Positions 35,305 to 45,681 of a DNA stretch of 64,000 nt are shown piece by piece (within the stretch, counting starts at the first letter, position 1; each line of letters opens with the position of its first letter). Where the stretch lies: the NCBI RefSeq assembly GCF_002086155.1, contig NZ_MVHE01000013.1, forward strand, positions 1 to 64,000, read 5' to 3'. The notes below the pieces were generated by a model. The model was given only the letters and a program-made list of their open reading frames with translations. It had not been told where the DNA came from and made no database searches. The position numbers and the translations under genes were made by a program. This DNA comes from Mycobacterium angelicum. Its GTDB lineage: Bacteria > Actinomycetota > Actinomycetes > Mycobacteriales > Mycobacteriaceae.

Positions 35305-35615
35305 TCTGGTTCTCCTTGTTCTGTATTGCGGCTCGCACAACACCGAACGAGCGGCTAAAGGCGCGATGTAGTCAGATGACTACATCGGATTTCCACAACT
35401 GTAGTCACTTGACTACAGTTGCGCAAGCGCTTTGCCGACAAAGGCGACGAGTAGCGACGGGAACGCAGATAGGACTTATAAGAAATGGTTGCGTAATGCA
35501 ATAGTTTTTATGCATACTTGTTGCGCACCGAGTAGCTCACTCGAACCCCGCAGAAATCAAAGGCGCATATTGATGCGGTTATATTGCCGCACCGCGCCAT
35601 AAATTAAGGGAGACA
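35305..35615. other. Intergenic region before the lar operon
   Basis: 311 bp between divergent units, with the paired palindromes at 35365-35420 and, nearer larE, a small TGCGG/CCGCA stem at about 35573-35590. No gene seen. Confidence 0.5.
35365..35420. promoter_or_regulatory. Paired palindromic operators
   Basis: GATGTAGTCA-GA-TGACTACATC (35365-35386) and AACTGTAGTCA-CT-TGACTACAGTT (35397-35420, 11-bp arms). Both are perfect and share the core TGTAGTCA-NN-TGACTACA. Centres are 33 bp apart, about three helical turns. They lie upstream of the secreted-protein gene and could also act on the lar operon. Confidence 0.65.
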
Positions 35616-35642
35616 ATGGATTTCGGAGAGTCCGGTCAATGA
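35616..35642 (+). CDS. Upstream ORF of larE, 8 codons
   Basis: MDFGESGQ, with an AAGGGAG ribosome binding site at 35606-35612 and a stop that overlaps the larE ATG (ATGA at 35639-35642). It could couple larE translation to the better upstream ribosome binding site. No sensing role is evident. Confidence 0.4.
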   Translation: MDFGESGQ

Positions 35643-36436
35643 CATTAACTCGGTTGCAGCAAGCCCTGGCGGCGACGCCCACCCGCATCGTGGCATGCAG
35701 CGGCGGCGTGGACAGTCTGCTCTTGGCTACCGTCGCCCACGGGGCGGCGCCGCACACCACCGTGGTGGCCCATGCCGTCACGCCGGCCGTTCCCGCGGCG
35801 GCCACAGCGCGGGTGATCGCGCAGGCCGAGGCCGGGAACTGGACGCTTGAGTTGGTCCGTTCCACGGAGTTCGACGACGAGCGCTATCTCGCCAATCCGC
35901 GCAACCGCTGCTACTTCTGCAAAAGCCACCTGTACGCCGCGATAGGCGAATTGCCAAGCCGTGCCGGCGCAACAATGTTGAGCGGCGCCAACATTGACGA
36001 TCTCGGCGAGTACCGGCCCGGTCTGATCGCCGCCGAGGAGAACGACGTCCGACACCCCTACATCGAAGCGGGTCTGGGCAAGGAAGACATCCGGTCCATC
36101 GCCCGGGAGCTGGGGCTGGACTTCGCGGAGCTGCCGGCATCGCCATGTCTGGCCAGCCGCCTGTACACGGACACCGCAGTAACGCCGTCGCGGCTTCGAT
36201 CGATAGAAATCGGTGAAGACCTGTTGAAGATGCTGACGGGAATCGAGGTCGTCCGGTGCCGGCTGCGCGAGGAGGTCGTGTTGATTGAGGTCACCGCGGA
36301 AGACCACGCACTGGTCACCGATGAGATCATCGACCGGGTGGCCGCGGCCATGCGGAAAGTGGAACCATCGCTGGACCGAGTCATCTTGGACGACAAGCCA
36401 TATCGTCCCGGTCGCGCACTGAAGTTGCTGGCGTGA
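35639..36436 (+). CDS. larE: ATP-dependent sulfur insertase LarE
   Basis: 265 residues, PP-loop enzyme (SGGVDS at 21-26) that adenylates and sulfurates the pyridinium dicarboxylate intermediate of the nickel-pincer nucleotide cofactor. Blocks GANIDDLGEYRPGL and LPASPCLASR are typical. Cys170 corresponds by motif to the sacrificial Cys of L. plantarum LarE, but Cys91 and Cys94 (NRCYFCKSHLY) add a CxxC, the three-cysteine arrangement linked to a 4Fe-4S cluster and catalytic sulfur transfer in other LarE proteins. First gene of larEBC; the stop overlaps larB. Confidence 0.92.
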   Translation: MTLTRLQQALAATPTRIVACSGGVDSLLLATVAHGAAPHTTVVAHAVTPAVPAAATARVIAQAEAGNWTLELVRSTEFDDERYLANPRNRCYFCKSHLYAAIGELPSRAGATMLSGANIDDLGEYRPGLIAAEENDVRHPYIEAGLGKEDIRSIARELGLDFAELPASPCLASRLYTDTAVTPSRLRSIEIGEDLLKMLTGIEVVRCRLREEVVLIEVTAEDHALVTDEIIDRVAAAMRKVEPSLDRVILDDKPYRPGRALKLLA

Positions 36437-37089
36437 CCCTACGCTACGACTACGCCCGGCTTGCGCGCGTCGGGATGCCGGAGGCAACGTTCTGTCTGAA
36501 CAAGACGACGCGGCAGCTGCGCGCCATCGTGACCGAGTTGGTCGAGCGGCCCGACAACCCGGTTCTGTTCACCCGAATGAGCGACGCCCAGTACCAAGAT
36601 GTTCGGGACCTAGCCGGGCCCTCGATGGAATACGACGCGGAGTCGGCAACCGCGATCATGCATGGTTGCCTGGCGGCGCGAGAGGGCAAGGTGGCTGTTG
36701 TCACCGCCGGCACGTCGGACCTCACCGTCGCAACGGAGGCCTGTCGGACACTTGAGTTCCTCGGTTTCACGGCTAATCTCATCGCCGACGTCGGTGTTGC
36801 CGGTCTCTGGCGCCTGCTGGAAAGAGTCGATGAGATCACCGCCTACGACGTCGTGATCGTGGTGGCCGGGATGGACGCCGCGCTCGCCTCGGTCATGGGC
36901 GGGCTCACCGGCCAGCCCATTATCGCCGTACCTACCTCGACCGGTTACGGCGTGACCGCCGACGGGGAATCCGCGCTTCACTCGATGCTGACCAGCTGCG
37001 CGCAGGGCATCGCCGTCACCAACATCGACAATGGGTTCGGTGCGGCGTGTGCGGCGAACCGAATTCTGTTGGCGCTGAATCGGAAATGA
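36433..37089 (+). CDS. larB: Pyridinium biscarboxylate synthase LarB
   Basis: 218 residues, AIRC (PurE-like) domain protein. LarB carboxylates and hydrolyses nicotinic acid adenine dinucleotide, the first step of nickel-pincer nucleotide synthesis. Visible blocks: VVTAGTSDLTVATEACRTLEFLG, VVAGMDAALASVMGGL, PIIAVPTSTGYG and NIDNGFGAACAANRI. Start GTG at 36433 overlaps the larE stop; the stop overlaps larC. Confidence 0.93.
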   Translation: MTLRYDYARLARVGMPEATFCLNKTTRQLRAIVTELVERPDNPVLFTRMSDAQYQDVRDLAGPSMEYDAESATAIMHGCLAAREGKVAVVTAGTSDLTVATEACRTLEFLGFTANLIADVGVAGLWRLLERVDEITAYDVVIVVAGMDAALASVMGGLTGQPIIAVPTSTGYGVTADGESALHSMLTSCAQGIAVTNIDNGFGAACAANRILLALNRK

Positions 37090-38228
37090 TCGGCTGGATC
37101 GACGCCCGAGCCGGGGTGAGCGCAGACATGCTGCTCGGCGCTCTCGTCGACGCGGGGGTGCCGTTGGAGCTTTTGCAGACGGCGATCGACCAACTTGGCC
37201 TCGGCGTCACGCTGACGTCGACGACATGCCAACGGGGCGGCGTCGGCGCCACCAAGATCGAGGTTGGTGGCGACCAGGACCCACCCCTGCTCGACATTCG
37301 GCAAACACTCGACCGAGTCGAAGAGCCAGTCCGCACGACGGCCGGCACCATCCTTCGCCGACTGGCCGAAGCCGAGTCGCGCGTAAGGCGAATTTCTCTG
37401 GAAGACATTACGTTTCACCACGTCCGCCACACCCTCGCTTACGCGGTGGGCGCAGCTACCGGATTCTGTCAGTTGGGCCTTGAAGCGCTGCACTGTTCGC
37501 CGGTCAGCCTTGGCAGCAGAACAGCGATGCCAGCCCCGGCGGTGCTGGAACTGCTCAAGGGCGTGCCGGTAGCCGCCGGCCCAGCCGCCACGGAATGCCC
37601 CACAACTATGGCCGCGGCGGTGCTCGCGACGCTGGTGGCGGAATGGGGCGAAATGCCCCCACTCGTCATGCGTCACGTGGGATACGGTGCGGGCCAGCAC
37701 AATCCACCCGAACTGGCCAGCGTGCTGCGCATAGTCGTCGGCGACCCGGTGGAACAACCGGCCGGCAGCGTGCAGCTCGAAACCAACGTGGACGACCTCG
37801 ACCCGCGGGTGTGGCCTTACGTCATCGAACGCCTGCTCGCCGCCGGAGCCTACGACGCCTGGCTCACCCCGATCATCATGAAGAAGGGACGCCCCGCACA
37901 CACCCTATCGGTGCTGGCCCCCAGCCAGCGGGCCGCGGACCTGCGCGCCATCGTTTTTCGGGAGACCAGCTCGATCGGATTGCGCGAAACGACGGTGGCC
38001 AAGCACCACAAGCTGGCCAGAACGGAGAGTCTGGTTCACGTTGGCGGACAACCGATCCGGATCAAGACCGCCCGGCTCGACGGAGAAACCGTCAACGTCA
38101 ACCCGGAGTGGCGAGACGTGGTGGCCGCCGCGCAAGCGCTCGGGCAACCGGCAAAGCAGGTATTAGCCGAAGCCCGGCGGCTTGCATTCGACAACAGCGC
38201 TCAAACCGCTGTCGCGCAATGGGATTGA
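37086..38228 (+). CDS. larC: Nickel insertion protein LarC
   Basis: 380 residues in one open frame. LarC inserts nickel into the dithiocarboxylate pincer using CTP. Family features are the N-terminal IDARAGVSADMLLGALVDAG, PTTMAAAVLATL...ETNVDDLDPRVWPYVIERLLAAGAYDAWLTPIIMKKGRPAH and the C-terminal REATTxxxR-like RETTVAKHHKL. In L. plantarum LarC needs a programmed frameshift; here the gene is continuous. ATG overlaps the larB stop by 4 nt. Confidence 0.93.
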   Translation: MIGWIDARAGVSADMLLGALVDAGVPLELLQTAIDQLGLGVTLTSTTCQRGGVGATKIEVGGDQDPPLLDIRQTLDRVEEPVRTTAGTILRRLAEAESRVRRISLEDITFHHVRHTLAYAVGAATGFCQLGLEALHCSPVSLGSRTAMPAPAVLELLKGVPVAAGPAATECPTTMAAAVLATLVAEWGEMPPLVMRHVGYGAGQHNPPELASVLRIVVGDPVEQPAGSVQLETNVDDLDPRVWPYVIERLLAAGAYDAWLTPIIMKKGRPAHTLSVLAPSQRAADLRAIVFRETSSIGLRETTVAKHHKLARTESLVHVGGQPIRIKTARLDGETVNVNPEWRDVVAAAQALGQPAKQVLAEARRLAFDNSAQTAVAQWD

Positions 38229-38238
38229 CTAGCTCAGG

Positions 38239-39462
38239 TCATGAGGCGCTCGCCTCGGATGCGCCAACCCGTTGTGCGGCGGTGCGCGACGACGCCAGGA
38301 ATGCGGCGACCGAGAAAACCAGCACCACCGCGAGGAACACCCACGGCAGCACGCGACCGACGGTGAACAACGAGGAAAACATTCCAGGGCCCACAGCAAT
38401 GGCTATGCCCCACGACCACGAGTAGACCGCGGAGTGGCGACCCGTCCTCCCCGGCGGCGCGAAACTCAACATGACTTTCAACCCGGTGGCGCCGAAAGTG
38501 GCGGAGGCCAAGCTGAAGAGAATCGCGGCCACGCCCAGCAGCGCCGTCCTGCCCATGTCGACCGTCACCATCATGGTGAGCGCCGCGAATGTGATTGCGA
38601 GTAGCCCGGCCGCCAGCGCCAACAGCCGCAGCCCGGACCGACGACGGCCCCACTTGGTTGCCAGCGGCGCGAAGGCCGCAACCAGGATGCTGACCACCAG
38701 ATAGGTGATCGGCGGAGCCCAAATCGGGAAGCCCAGCGCGAGCAGATACACCGGCAGTATCGAGTCGAACCCGATGTTCGCCAGGGCGACCACGAAGATC
38801 GCAGCCACGAACACCAGGAAGCGGCGTTGAGTCAGCACGTCGCGGTAGCGGCCCACACCATTGTCGTCACGCTGCTTGGCCTGTTGATCGAAGCCGCGCA
38901 GCCGCCAGAACAGCAACCCGCAAACCGCGAAGCTGACCGCGTTCGCCAGCACGATGAAGGTCCAGAACAACCCACTGCCGCGCTCGGCCCAGACCCCGAG
39001 CGAGCCGATCAGCCCACCCAGCCCCAGACCGACACTGCGCGAGGCGTTGATCATCGAAAACAGGCCGACACGAGCATCTTCCGACGGCGCCAACGCGCTT
39101 ACCATCCCCGGGTGCGCCACCCAGAACAGCCGGCCGGCAAAGCTCAGCGCCACCACGATCATCGATAGCGAAGCAAGCGTGTTGTCGGCCAGGTAGAACG
39201 GGAAGGCAATCATCCGGATCACGGAGCTCAGGGTCGCCGCGCGAAACGGCCCGATACGGTCGACGATGGCTCCGGTCAACAAGCCGCCGCCCAGCAGCGC
39301 GACGAGGCTGCCCAGGGTCAGCGCGGCGCCGGCATCGGCCAGCTTCATGCCGCGTGCGTAGGTGAAGAAGAGCAGCGAGAACGGAATCCACACACCGCTG
39401 CCTGTGGTGTCGATGACCATGGCAGTCAGATAGCCGCGATGATAGGCCTGCCGCGTTACCAT
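38239..39462 (-). CDS. MFS transporter
   Basis: 407 residues, 12 predicted transmembrane helices, with the MFS loop pattern GAIVDRIGPFRAATLS after helix 2 and a long Ala/Gly-rich second half. Resembles drug/DHA1-type exporters; substrate unknown. Convergent with larC (10-bp gap) and divergent from the TetR gene at 39643. A nickel role is suggested only by position. Confidence 0.88.
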   Translation of the reverse strand: MVTRQAYHRGYLTAMVIDTTGSGVWIPFSLLFFTYARGMKLADAGAALTLGSLVALLGGGLLTGAIVDRIGPFRAATLSSVIRMIAFPFYLADNTLASLSMIVVALSFAGRLFWVAHPGMVSALAPSEDARVGLFSMINASRSVGLGLGGLIGSLGVWAERGSGLFWTFIVLANAVSFAVCGLLFWRLRGFDQQAKQRDDNGVGRYRDVLTQRRFLVFVAAIFVVALANIGFDSILPVYLLALGFPIWAPPITYLVVSILVAAFAPLATKWGRRRSGLRLLALAAGLLAITFAALTMMVTVDMGRTALLGVAAILFSLASATFGATGLKVMLSFAPPGRTGRHSAVYSWSWGIAIAVGPGMFSSLFTVGRVLPWVFLAVVLVFSVAAFLASSRTAAQRVGASEASAS

Positions 39463-39642
39463 GCCGCGCCGACTACCCGGGCCACACTCATGCGTACTAT
39501 TGCACTACACAACTGTTACCTACACTACTATTCGCATGTGATCAACGTGGCGACCGAATGAATAGCGTATCCGCTGCAACCTCGTGAACACCGCTTTTAG
39601 CCGATTGGACGCAAAACGTGCATCCCATGCAACGATGGGGTC

Positions 39643-40272
39643 ATGGCGAATGAGATGGGTCTGCGCGAGCGGCGCCGGCGTCAGACCAGCGCCGACATCC
39701 GCGGCGCGGCGATCCGCCTCATCCAGAAACGCGGGTTCGACAAGGTGACGATCGAAGAGATCTGCTCGGAAGCCGGCGTTTCGACCCGGACATTCTTCAA
39801 CTACTTTCCGAACAAAGAGTCCGCTGTCGCCTACGGCCCTTCAGACATTCCCGCCGAACTTGCCGAGGAGTTCGTCGCAGCCGGGGCCGCCCCCTACCCC
39901 GTCGTTCTCGCTGAGCTGATCACCCTTGCCGCGCACCATCTGCGGGACGTGCCGCCGGAACGCGATCAGGCCGCATGCATGCTGGAACTGGCCAAAACGA
40001 CGCCGGCGGTGCTGGCGGCATTCCTGGCGGACCTGGAGCGGTTCCAAACTCAATTGGCCGAGATCGTGGCCCGTCGCCAAGGGATGCGGTCCGACGACGA
40101 GATACCCGCCTTGATCTCTGCGCTGGCGCTGACCGCAGTGCGCTCTGGCATCGAGCGCTGGACCAGCTGCGAGCCAGAAGACGCCGACGACACGCCCATG
40201 CCCTACGTCGAACGAGCTGCGGCCCTGGTCAACAGCATCTTCACCAAAGATGCGGTGACCGGCCACACATAA
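39643..40272 (+). CDS. TetR/AcrR family regulator
   Basis: 209 residues: N-terminal HTH (TSADIRGAAIRLIQKRGFDKVTIEEICSEAGVSTRTFFNYFPNKESAV) and a C-terminal domain of the acyl-CoA/MmpL-regulator type. It stands immediately before mmpS-mmpL, as in many mycobacterial MmpSL loci, and a 7-bp inverted repeat lies between it and mmpS. It is also divergent from the MFS gene and could control both. Confidence 0.92.
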   Translation: MANEMGLRERRRRQTSADIRGAAIRLIQKRGFDKVTIEEICSEAGVSTRTFFNYFPNKESAVAYGPSDIPAELAEEFVAAGAAPYPVVLAELITLAAHHLRDVPPERDQAACMLELAKTTPAVLAAFLADLERFQTQLAEIVARRQGMRSDDEIPALISALALTAVRSGIERWTSCEPEDADDTPMPYVERAAALVNSIFTKDAVTGHT

Positions 40273-40281
40273 AGTTGCATA

Positions 40282-40300
40282 ATCTGCAAAGTATGCAGAT
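40282..40300. promoter_or_regulatory. Probable TetR operator before mmpS
   Basis: Perfect inverted repeat ATCTGCA-AAGTA-TGCAGAT, 10 bp after the tetR stop and about 190 bp before mmpS. Confidence 0.5.
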
Positions 40301-40489
40301 CATGTATCCATGGTCCGGCGGCGGCACTCGGCTACGCCTCGGTTACGCGAGACGTTCGCACCCGGCACGCCGGGCCGTTTTCCGCATAGGGAACTGTCTG
40401 CGTACCTGGCGTTCGAACATGTTGTGGCGCACTGCAACGCGAGCCAGCAGACCATAACGGGATTGCCCAGCCGGGAAGGAATCGCGTAG

Positions 40490-40924
40490 GTGCAGATGGC
40501 AAAGATGGTGCGTAATGCCTGGTTGCCGCTGTTGATCGTGGCGGTGCTGGCGATCGGGGGGTTTACCGTGCACCGGGTCAAGTCGTTTTTCGCTGCCGAG
40601 AACGCTGACACGTTGACCAGCCCGAAGGTGGACGACTCCAAGCCGTTCAAGCCCAAGGTCGTCAAGTACGAGATCTTCGGCTCGGCGAGCCACGCCAACG
40701 TGAACTACCTGGATCTCAGTGCCGAACCGCGGCGCCTCGACAACGCGCCGCTGCCGTGGACGCTGGTCCTCAGCACAACCGCACCGTCAGTGTTCCCGAA
40801 CATCTCGGCGCAAAGCGACGGCGACTACCTCGGCTGCCGAATCACCGTCGACAACGAAATCAAGGACGAGAAAATTGCCAACGGCGTGCACGCCCTGACC
40901 TCCTGCCTGGTGAAATCAGCATGA
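40490..40924 (+). CDS. MmpS family membrane protein
   Basis: 144 residues with one N-terminal transmembrane helix ([22 protein letters not shown]) and an outward beta-rich domain ([24 protein letters not shown], ending [11 protein letters not shown]), the MmpS pattern. MmpS proteins work with the linked MmpL in lipid, siderophore or drug export. GTG at 40490 has a GGAAGGA ribosome binding site at ideal spacing; ATG at 40496 is possible. Its stop overlaps the mmpL start by 4 nt. Confidence 0.93.
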   Translation: MQMAKMVRNAWLPLLIVAVLAIGGFTVHRVKSFFAAENADTLTSPKVDDSKPFKPKVVKYEIFGSASHANVNYLDLSAEPRRLDNAPLPWTLVLSTTAPSVFPNISAQSDGDYLGCRITVDNEIKDEKIANGVHALTSCLVKSA

Positions 40925-43845
40925 GCACGACCATCGAAGACACGCGCCCGGACAACCCGGACAGCTCCGCCACCGCTCCCATCCCCAAACACGCAGCGCG
41001 CCCGGCGATTCCCCATTTCCTCCGCAAGTTCGCCGTTCCCGTCATCATCGGCTGGATCGCGCTGATCGCGGTGCTCAACGTCGTCGTCCCACAGCTGGAC
41101 GAAGTCGGGAAGATGCGCTCGGTGTCCATGAGCCCCGACGACGCGCAATCGGTGATCGCGACCAAGCGCGTCGGTGAGGTGTTCAAGGAGTACAAGTCCA
41201 ACAGCTCAGTGATGATCGTGCTGGAGGGCCAAAACCCGCTCGGCGCCGACGCTCACGCTTTCTACGACCAGATCGTCAAGAAGCTCGAGGCCGACACCCA
41301 ACACGTCGAGCACGTTCAGGATTTCTGGAGTGACCCCCTTACCGGGGCCGGCGCACAGAGCAACGACGGCAAGGCCGCCTACGTCCAGGTGTATCTCGTC
41401 GGAAACATGGGCGAGGCAAAGGCCAACGACTCGGTCGAGGCCGTCCAGCAGATGGTCAAGAGCGTCGCGCCGCCGAATGGGGTCAAGGCCTACGTCACCG
41501 GCCCGTCGGCGCTGGAAGCCGATCAGCACATCGCCGGTGACCGTAGCCTGCAGATGATCGAGGGCGCGACCTTCGTCGTGATCATCGCGATGCTGCTGAT
41601 GGTCTACCGGTCGATCGTCACGGTGCTGCTCACGCTGGCGATGGTGGTGTTCGAACTGGCCGCCGCCCGCGGCTTCGTCGCCTTCCTCGGCTACCACCAG
41701 ATCATCGGACTCTCCACGTTCGCCACGAACCTATTGGTCACGTTGGCCATCGCGGCCGCAACCGACTACGCGATCTTCCTGATCGGGCGATATCAGGAAG
41801 CCAGAGCCGTCGGCGAATCGCGAGAAGACGCCTACTACACCATGTTCCACGGCACGGCCCACGTGGTGCTCGGGTCAGGTATGACCATCGCCGGCGCCAC
41901 GTTCTGTCTGCACTTCACCAACCTGCCGTACTTCCAGACGCTGGGCATCCCGCTGGCCATCGGCATGGTCGTGGTGGTGCTCGCGGCACTCACGCTTGGT
42001 CCGGCGGTCATTTCGGTCGCCTCGCGCTTCCGTCAGACACTCGAGCCCAAGCGCGCGCAGCGAATTCGTGGCTGGCGCAAGATCGGTGCCGCCGTGGTCC
42101 GGTGGCCCGGACCCATCCTGGTCATGACGATCGGCATCGCGCTGGTCGGCCTACTCACGCTGCCGGGGTACCGGACCAATTACAACGACCGCAACTACCT
42201 GCCCGCCGATCTGCCTGCCAACGCCGGCTACGGGGCCGCGGACCGGCACTTCTCCAAGGCCCGGATGAATCCCGAGCTGCTCATGATCGAAAGTGACCAT
42301 GATCTGCGGAATTCCGCGGACTTCCTGGTCATCGACAAGATCGCCAAGGCGATCTTCCGGGTGCCCGGAATCAGTCGCGTGCAGGCCATCACCCGGCCCG
42401 AGGGCAAGCCCATCGAGCACACGTCGATCCCGTTCCAGATCAGCATGCAGGGCGTCTCCCAGCAGATGACGCAGAAGTATCAAGAAGATCAGATCGCCGA
42501 CATGCTGAAACAATCCGACGAGATGCAGATAACCATCGACAGCATGGTGCAGATGCAAAGCATCACCCAGCAGATGGCCGACGACATGCACGTGATGGTC
42601 GGCAAGATGCACTCGATGACGATTGACGTCGCCGAATTACGCGATCACATGGCCGATTTCGAAGACTTCTTCCGGCCCATCCGGTCCTACTTCTACTGGG
42701 AGAAGCACTGCTTCGACATCCCGGTGTGCTGGTCGCTGCGGTCGGTGTTCGACGCCCTCGATGGCATCGACACCATGACCGACGACATCCAGAGCCTGCT
42801 GCCCGTCATGGATCACATCGACACGCTCATGCCGAAGATGGTCGCGCTGATGCCCGAGATGATCCAGAACATGAAGAACATGAAAACGATGATGCTGACC
42901 ATGTATTCGACCCAGAAGGGTCTGCTGGAACAGCAACAGCGTGCGCAGCGCGACTCGTCTGCCATGGGCAAGGCATTCGACGCGTCCCGCAACGACGACT
43001 CGTTCTACCTTCCGCCGGAGACATTCGACAACCCCGAGTTCAAGAAGGGGATGAAGAACTTCATCTCCCCCGACGGCCATGCGGTGCGCTTCATCATCAG
43101 CCATGACGGCGATCCGATGTCCGCAGAAGGCATTTCGCATATCGACGCGATCAAGAAGGCCACCTACGAGGCACTCAAGGGCACACCCATGGAGGGCTCG
43201 AAGATCCTGCTCGGCGGTACCGCGGCCACCTTCAAGGACATGCAGGACGGCAGCAACTACGACCTGTTGATCGCCGGGATCGCGTCAATGTGCCTGATCT
43301 TCATCATCATGCTGATCCTTACCCGAAGCGTGGTGGCCTCGGCAGTGATCGTGGGAACCGTATTGCTTTCTCTGGGTGCGTCTTTCGGGCTTTCGGTGCT
43401 CATCTGGCAACACCTGATCGGCATCGAACTGCACTGGATGGTCCTGGCGATGTCGGTCATCATCCTGCTGGCCGTCGGTGCCGATTACAACCTGCTGCTG
43501 GTGTCCCGGTTCAAAGAGGAGATCCACGCCGGCCTGAACACCGGCATCATCCGGGCCATGGGCGGCACCGGGTCGGTGGTCACCTCGGCGGGGCTCGTGT
43601 TCGCCTTCACGATGATGACGATGGCGGTCAGCCAGCTCATCGTGATCGGACAGGTGGGCACCACCATCGGCCTGGGGCTGCTGTTCGACACCCTGATCGT
43701 CCGGTCTTTGATGACGCCGTCGATTGCCGCGCTGCTGGGCAAGTGGTTCTGGTGGCCGCAACGCGTGCGGCAACGCCCGGTTGCCTCGCCCTGGCCGAAG
43801 CCACGTGAGGTGCCGGCCGAGGAGCAATCACTGACTTCGGTCTAG
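40921..43845 (+). CDS. MmpL family RND transporter
   Basis: 974 residues, two MMPL domains. Each half has one helix, a periplasmic domain and five helices; the second periplasmic domain includes a long Met-rich coiled region (about residues 520-690: [20 protein letters not shown]) typical of MmpL4/MmpL5 types. The transmembrane proton-relay motif [16 protein letters not shown] and its counterpart [16 protein letters not shown] are present. Proton-driven exporter of siderophores, glycopeptidolipids or drugs; the substrate is not deducible. Confidence 0.95.
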   Translation: MSTTIEDTRPDNPDSSATAPIPKHAARPAIPHFLRKFAVPVIIGWIALIAVLNVVVPQLDEVGKMRSVSMSPDDAQSVIATKRVGEVFKEYKSNSSVMIVLEGQNPLGADAHAFYDQIVKKLEADTQHVEHVQDFWSDPLTGAGAQSNDGKAAYVQVYLVGNMGEAKANDSVEAVQQMVKSVAPPNGVKAYVTGPSALEADQHIAGDRSLQMIEGATFVVIIAMLLMVYRSIVTVLLTLAMVVFELAAARGFVAFLGYHQIIGLSTFATNLLVTLAIAAATDYAIFLIGRYQEARAVGESREDAYYTMFHGTAHVVLGSGMTIAGATFCLHFTNLPYFQTLGIPLAIGMVVVVLAALTLGPAVISVASRFRQTLEPKRAQRIRGWRKIGAAVVRWPGPILVMTIGIALVGLLTLPGYRTNYNDRNYLPADLPANAGYGAADRHFSKARMNPELLMIESDHDLRNSADFLVIDKIAKAIFRVPGISRVQAITRPEGKPIEHTSIPFQISMQGVSQQMTQKYQEDQIADMLKQSDEMQITIDSMVQMQSITQQMADDMHVMVGKMHSMTIDVAELRDHMADFEDFFRPIRSYFYWEKHCFDIPVCWSLRSVFDALDGIDTMTDDIQSLLPVMDHIDTLMPKMVALMPEMIQNMKNMKTMMLTMYSTQKGLLEQQQRAQRDSSAMGKAFDASRNDDSFYLPPETFDNPEFKKGMKNFISPDGHAVRFIISHDGDPMSAEGISHIDAIKKATYEALKGTPMEGSKILLGGTAATFKDMQDGSNYDLLIAGIASMCLIFIIMLILTRSVVASAVIVGTVLLSLGASFGLSVLIWQHLIGIELHWMVLAMSVIILLAVGADYNLLLVSRFKEEIHAGLNTGIIRAMGGTGSVVTSAGLVFAFTMMTMAVSQLIVIGQVGTTIGLGLLFDTLIVRSLMTPSIAALLGKWFWWPQRVRQRPVASPWPKPREVPAEEQSLTSV

Positions 43846-43850
43846 CCGGC

Positions 43851-43882
43851 GGCTCAATCGGGGCTCAATTGGAGGCTCAATT
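43851..43882. repeat. Short direct repeats at gene ends
   Basis: GGCTCAAT occurs three times at 43851, 43862 and 43874, between the mmpL stop and the convergent PPE stop. Probably slippage-derived. Confidence 0.5.
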
Positions 43883-45529
43883 GCGGCGTCCGAAGCCGGA
43901 CAGGAATGTCCCCAAGTTGTATACGCCCGAGTTGCCGAAGCCGGCGGTGAAGAAGCCCGAATTGAACAGGAACCCAGAGTTCAAAAAGCCCGAACTCGAC
44001 CCGCTTCCGTTCAAGTAACCCGAGGACGGTGCCGAATTACGCACACCGGAAGCGTCGGCACCCGCATTCTGGAAACCCGAGCTGTCGTTGCCCGCATTGA
44101 AGAAGCCGGAACTACCCGTACCGCTGTTGAAGAACCCGGAGCTGACACCGGGCCCCGTGCCGGTGCTGCCGACGGTGGTGTTGAGATCTCCTGAGTTCCA
44201 GAACCCGGTGTTGGTGTCGCCTGAGTTGCCGGAGCCGCTGTTGAGGTTGCCCGCGTTGTTACTGCCCCAGTTGTGACTGCCGGCGTTGAAGCTACCGGTA
44301 TTACCGGTACCTGAATTAAACGAGCCTGTGTTGCCTTCGCCGGAGTTACCGAAGCCGGTGTCCGCGGTGGCTGAGTTAAAAAATCCGGTGCTCGATGCGC
44401 CTGAGTTGCCGAAACCGGTGTTGACGCCGCCCGAGTTGAATAGTCCCCAGTTCTTGGCACCCGCGTTCAGGATGCCGGTGTTATTTTCACCGGAATTGAA
44501 GAAGCCCGCGTTTCCGGTGCCCGAGCTGAATAGGCCGGCATTCCCGGACCCCGAATTCAGGCCCCCGAAGCCGATCTGGTTGTCTCCGGTGAGTCCGATG
44601 CCTATGTTGCCATTGCCCGTGTTCCACAAGCCGAAGTTGTTGTTGCCGCTGTTCGCGATGCCTCGGTTGGCGCTGCCGCTGTTTGCCAACCCGATGTTGT
44701 CTTTGCCGCTGTTTGTAGCGCCGATGTTGCCAGCGCCCAGGTTGGCGATACCGAAATTTGCACTACCCAGGTTTGCGGGGCCGAAGTTTCCGTTGCCCTG
44801 GTTCGCTATGCCGACGTTTTGACTGCCGTTGTTTCCGCTGCCGAGGTTATGGCTGCCACTATTCCCGCTCCCGACGTTGGAACTGCCGTTGTTTCCGCTG
44901 CCCAGGTTTGTGTTCCCGAGGTTTCCGTTGCCGAAGTTAGCCAGTCCGTTGTTACCGTTGCCCAGGTTGAGGTTTCCCTTGTTGCCGATCCCGAACTGAA
45001 TGGCGGGCAGGTTCTGCAACGACTGCCATGGCGACAACTGCGCCGCCGCCGCCGAGGCGCGGCTGTAGTAGCTGACCATCGCGGTGACATCCTGTGCCCA
45101 CATCTGCTCATACACTGATTCAGCAGCCGCAATCGCAGGGGCGTTGAGGCCCAATACATTTGACCGTATCAACGACACCAGCTGGGACCGGTTGAGCGTC
45201 ACCCAAGCGGGATGCACCGTAGCCGCCCGCGCGGCCGCGAACGCCGTCGCCGTCGCTCGGGCATATCCAGCGGCAGTCTCGGCCTGGGCGGCCGCCACGG
45301 CCAGCCAGCCCGCATAGGGCGACGCGGCGGCCCTCATGGCCGCCGCGGCCCGCCCCTGCCAAGCCGCATCCAACAGTCCGGCGGTCACCGCGCGGAATGA
45401 GTCGGCAGCAGTGCCCAACTCGGCGGCCAGCCCCTCCCAGGCCGCTGCCGCCGCCCACATCGGCTCGGGCCCCGCACCGAGAAACATTCGGGCCGAGTTC
45501 AATTCGGGCGGCAAAACCGGAAATTCCAT
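43877..45529 (-). CDS. PPE-MPTR family protein
   Basis: 550 residues. PPE domain ([31 protein letters not shown]) to ~180, then MPTR repeats ([24 protein letters not shown]) to the end. ATG at 45529 with an AGAAGAG ribosome binding site; a TTG two codons earlier is less likely. ESX-5-exported by family. Convergent with mmpL. Plus-strand ORFs in the region are shadows. Confidence 0.93.
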   Translation of the reverse strand: MEFPVLPPELNSARMFLGAGPEPMWAAAAAWEGLAAELGTAADSFRAVTAGLLDAAWQGRAAAAMRAAASPYAGWLAVAAAQAETAAGYARATATAFAAARAATVHPAWVTLNRSQLVSLIRSNVLGLNAPAIAAAESVYEQMWAQDVTAMVSYYSRASAAAAQLSPWQSLQNLPAIQFGIGNKGNLNLGNGNNGLANFGNGNLGNTNLGSGNNGSSNVGSGNSGSHNLGSGNNGSQNVGIANQGNGNFGPANLGSANFGIANLGAGNIGATNSGKDNIGLANSGSANRGIANSGNNNFGLWNTGNGNIGIGLTGDNQIGFGGLNSGSGNAGLFSSGTGNAGFFNSGENNTGILNAGAKNWGLFNSGGVNTGFGNSGASSTGFFNSATADTGFGNSGEGNTGSFNSGTGNTGSFNAGSHNWGSNNAGNLNSGSGNSGDTNTGFWNSGDLNTTVGSTGTGPGVSSGFFNSGTGSSGFFNAGNDSSGFQNAGADASGVRNSAPSSGYLNGSGSSSGFLNSGFLFNSGFFTAGFGNSGVYNLGTFLSGFGRRN

Positions 45530-45681
45530 AGTCAACTCTTCTGCAACGAAAGCTCGCCGTGATCCGCGTGATCACTGGTTGCCAATCGAGCCGCGCAGCA
45601 TCACAGACCCTAGAACATTCCGGCCTACGCCAACGCGATTCCGCGAAGATCAATGTCGCGACGCCTTCACCGAATGTCGTT

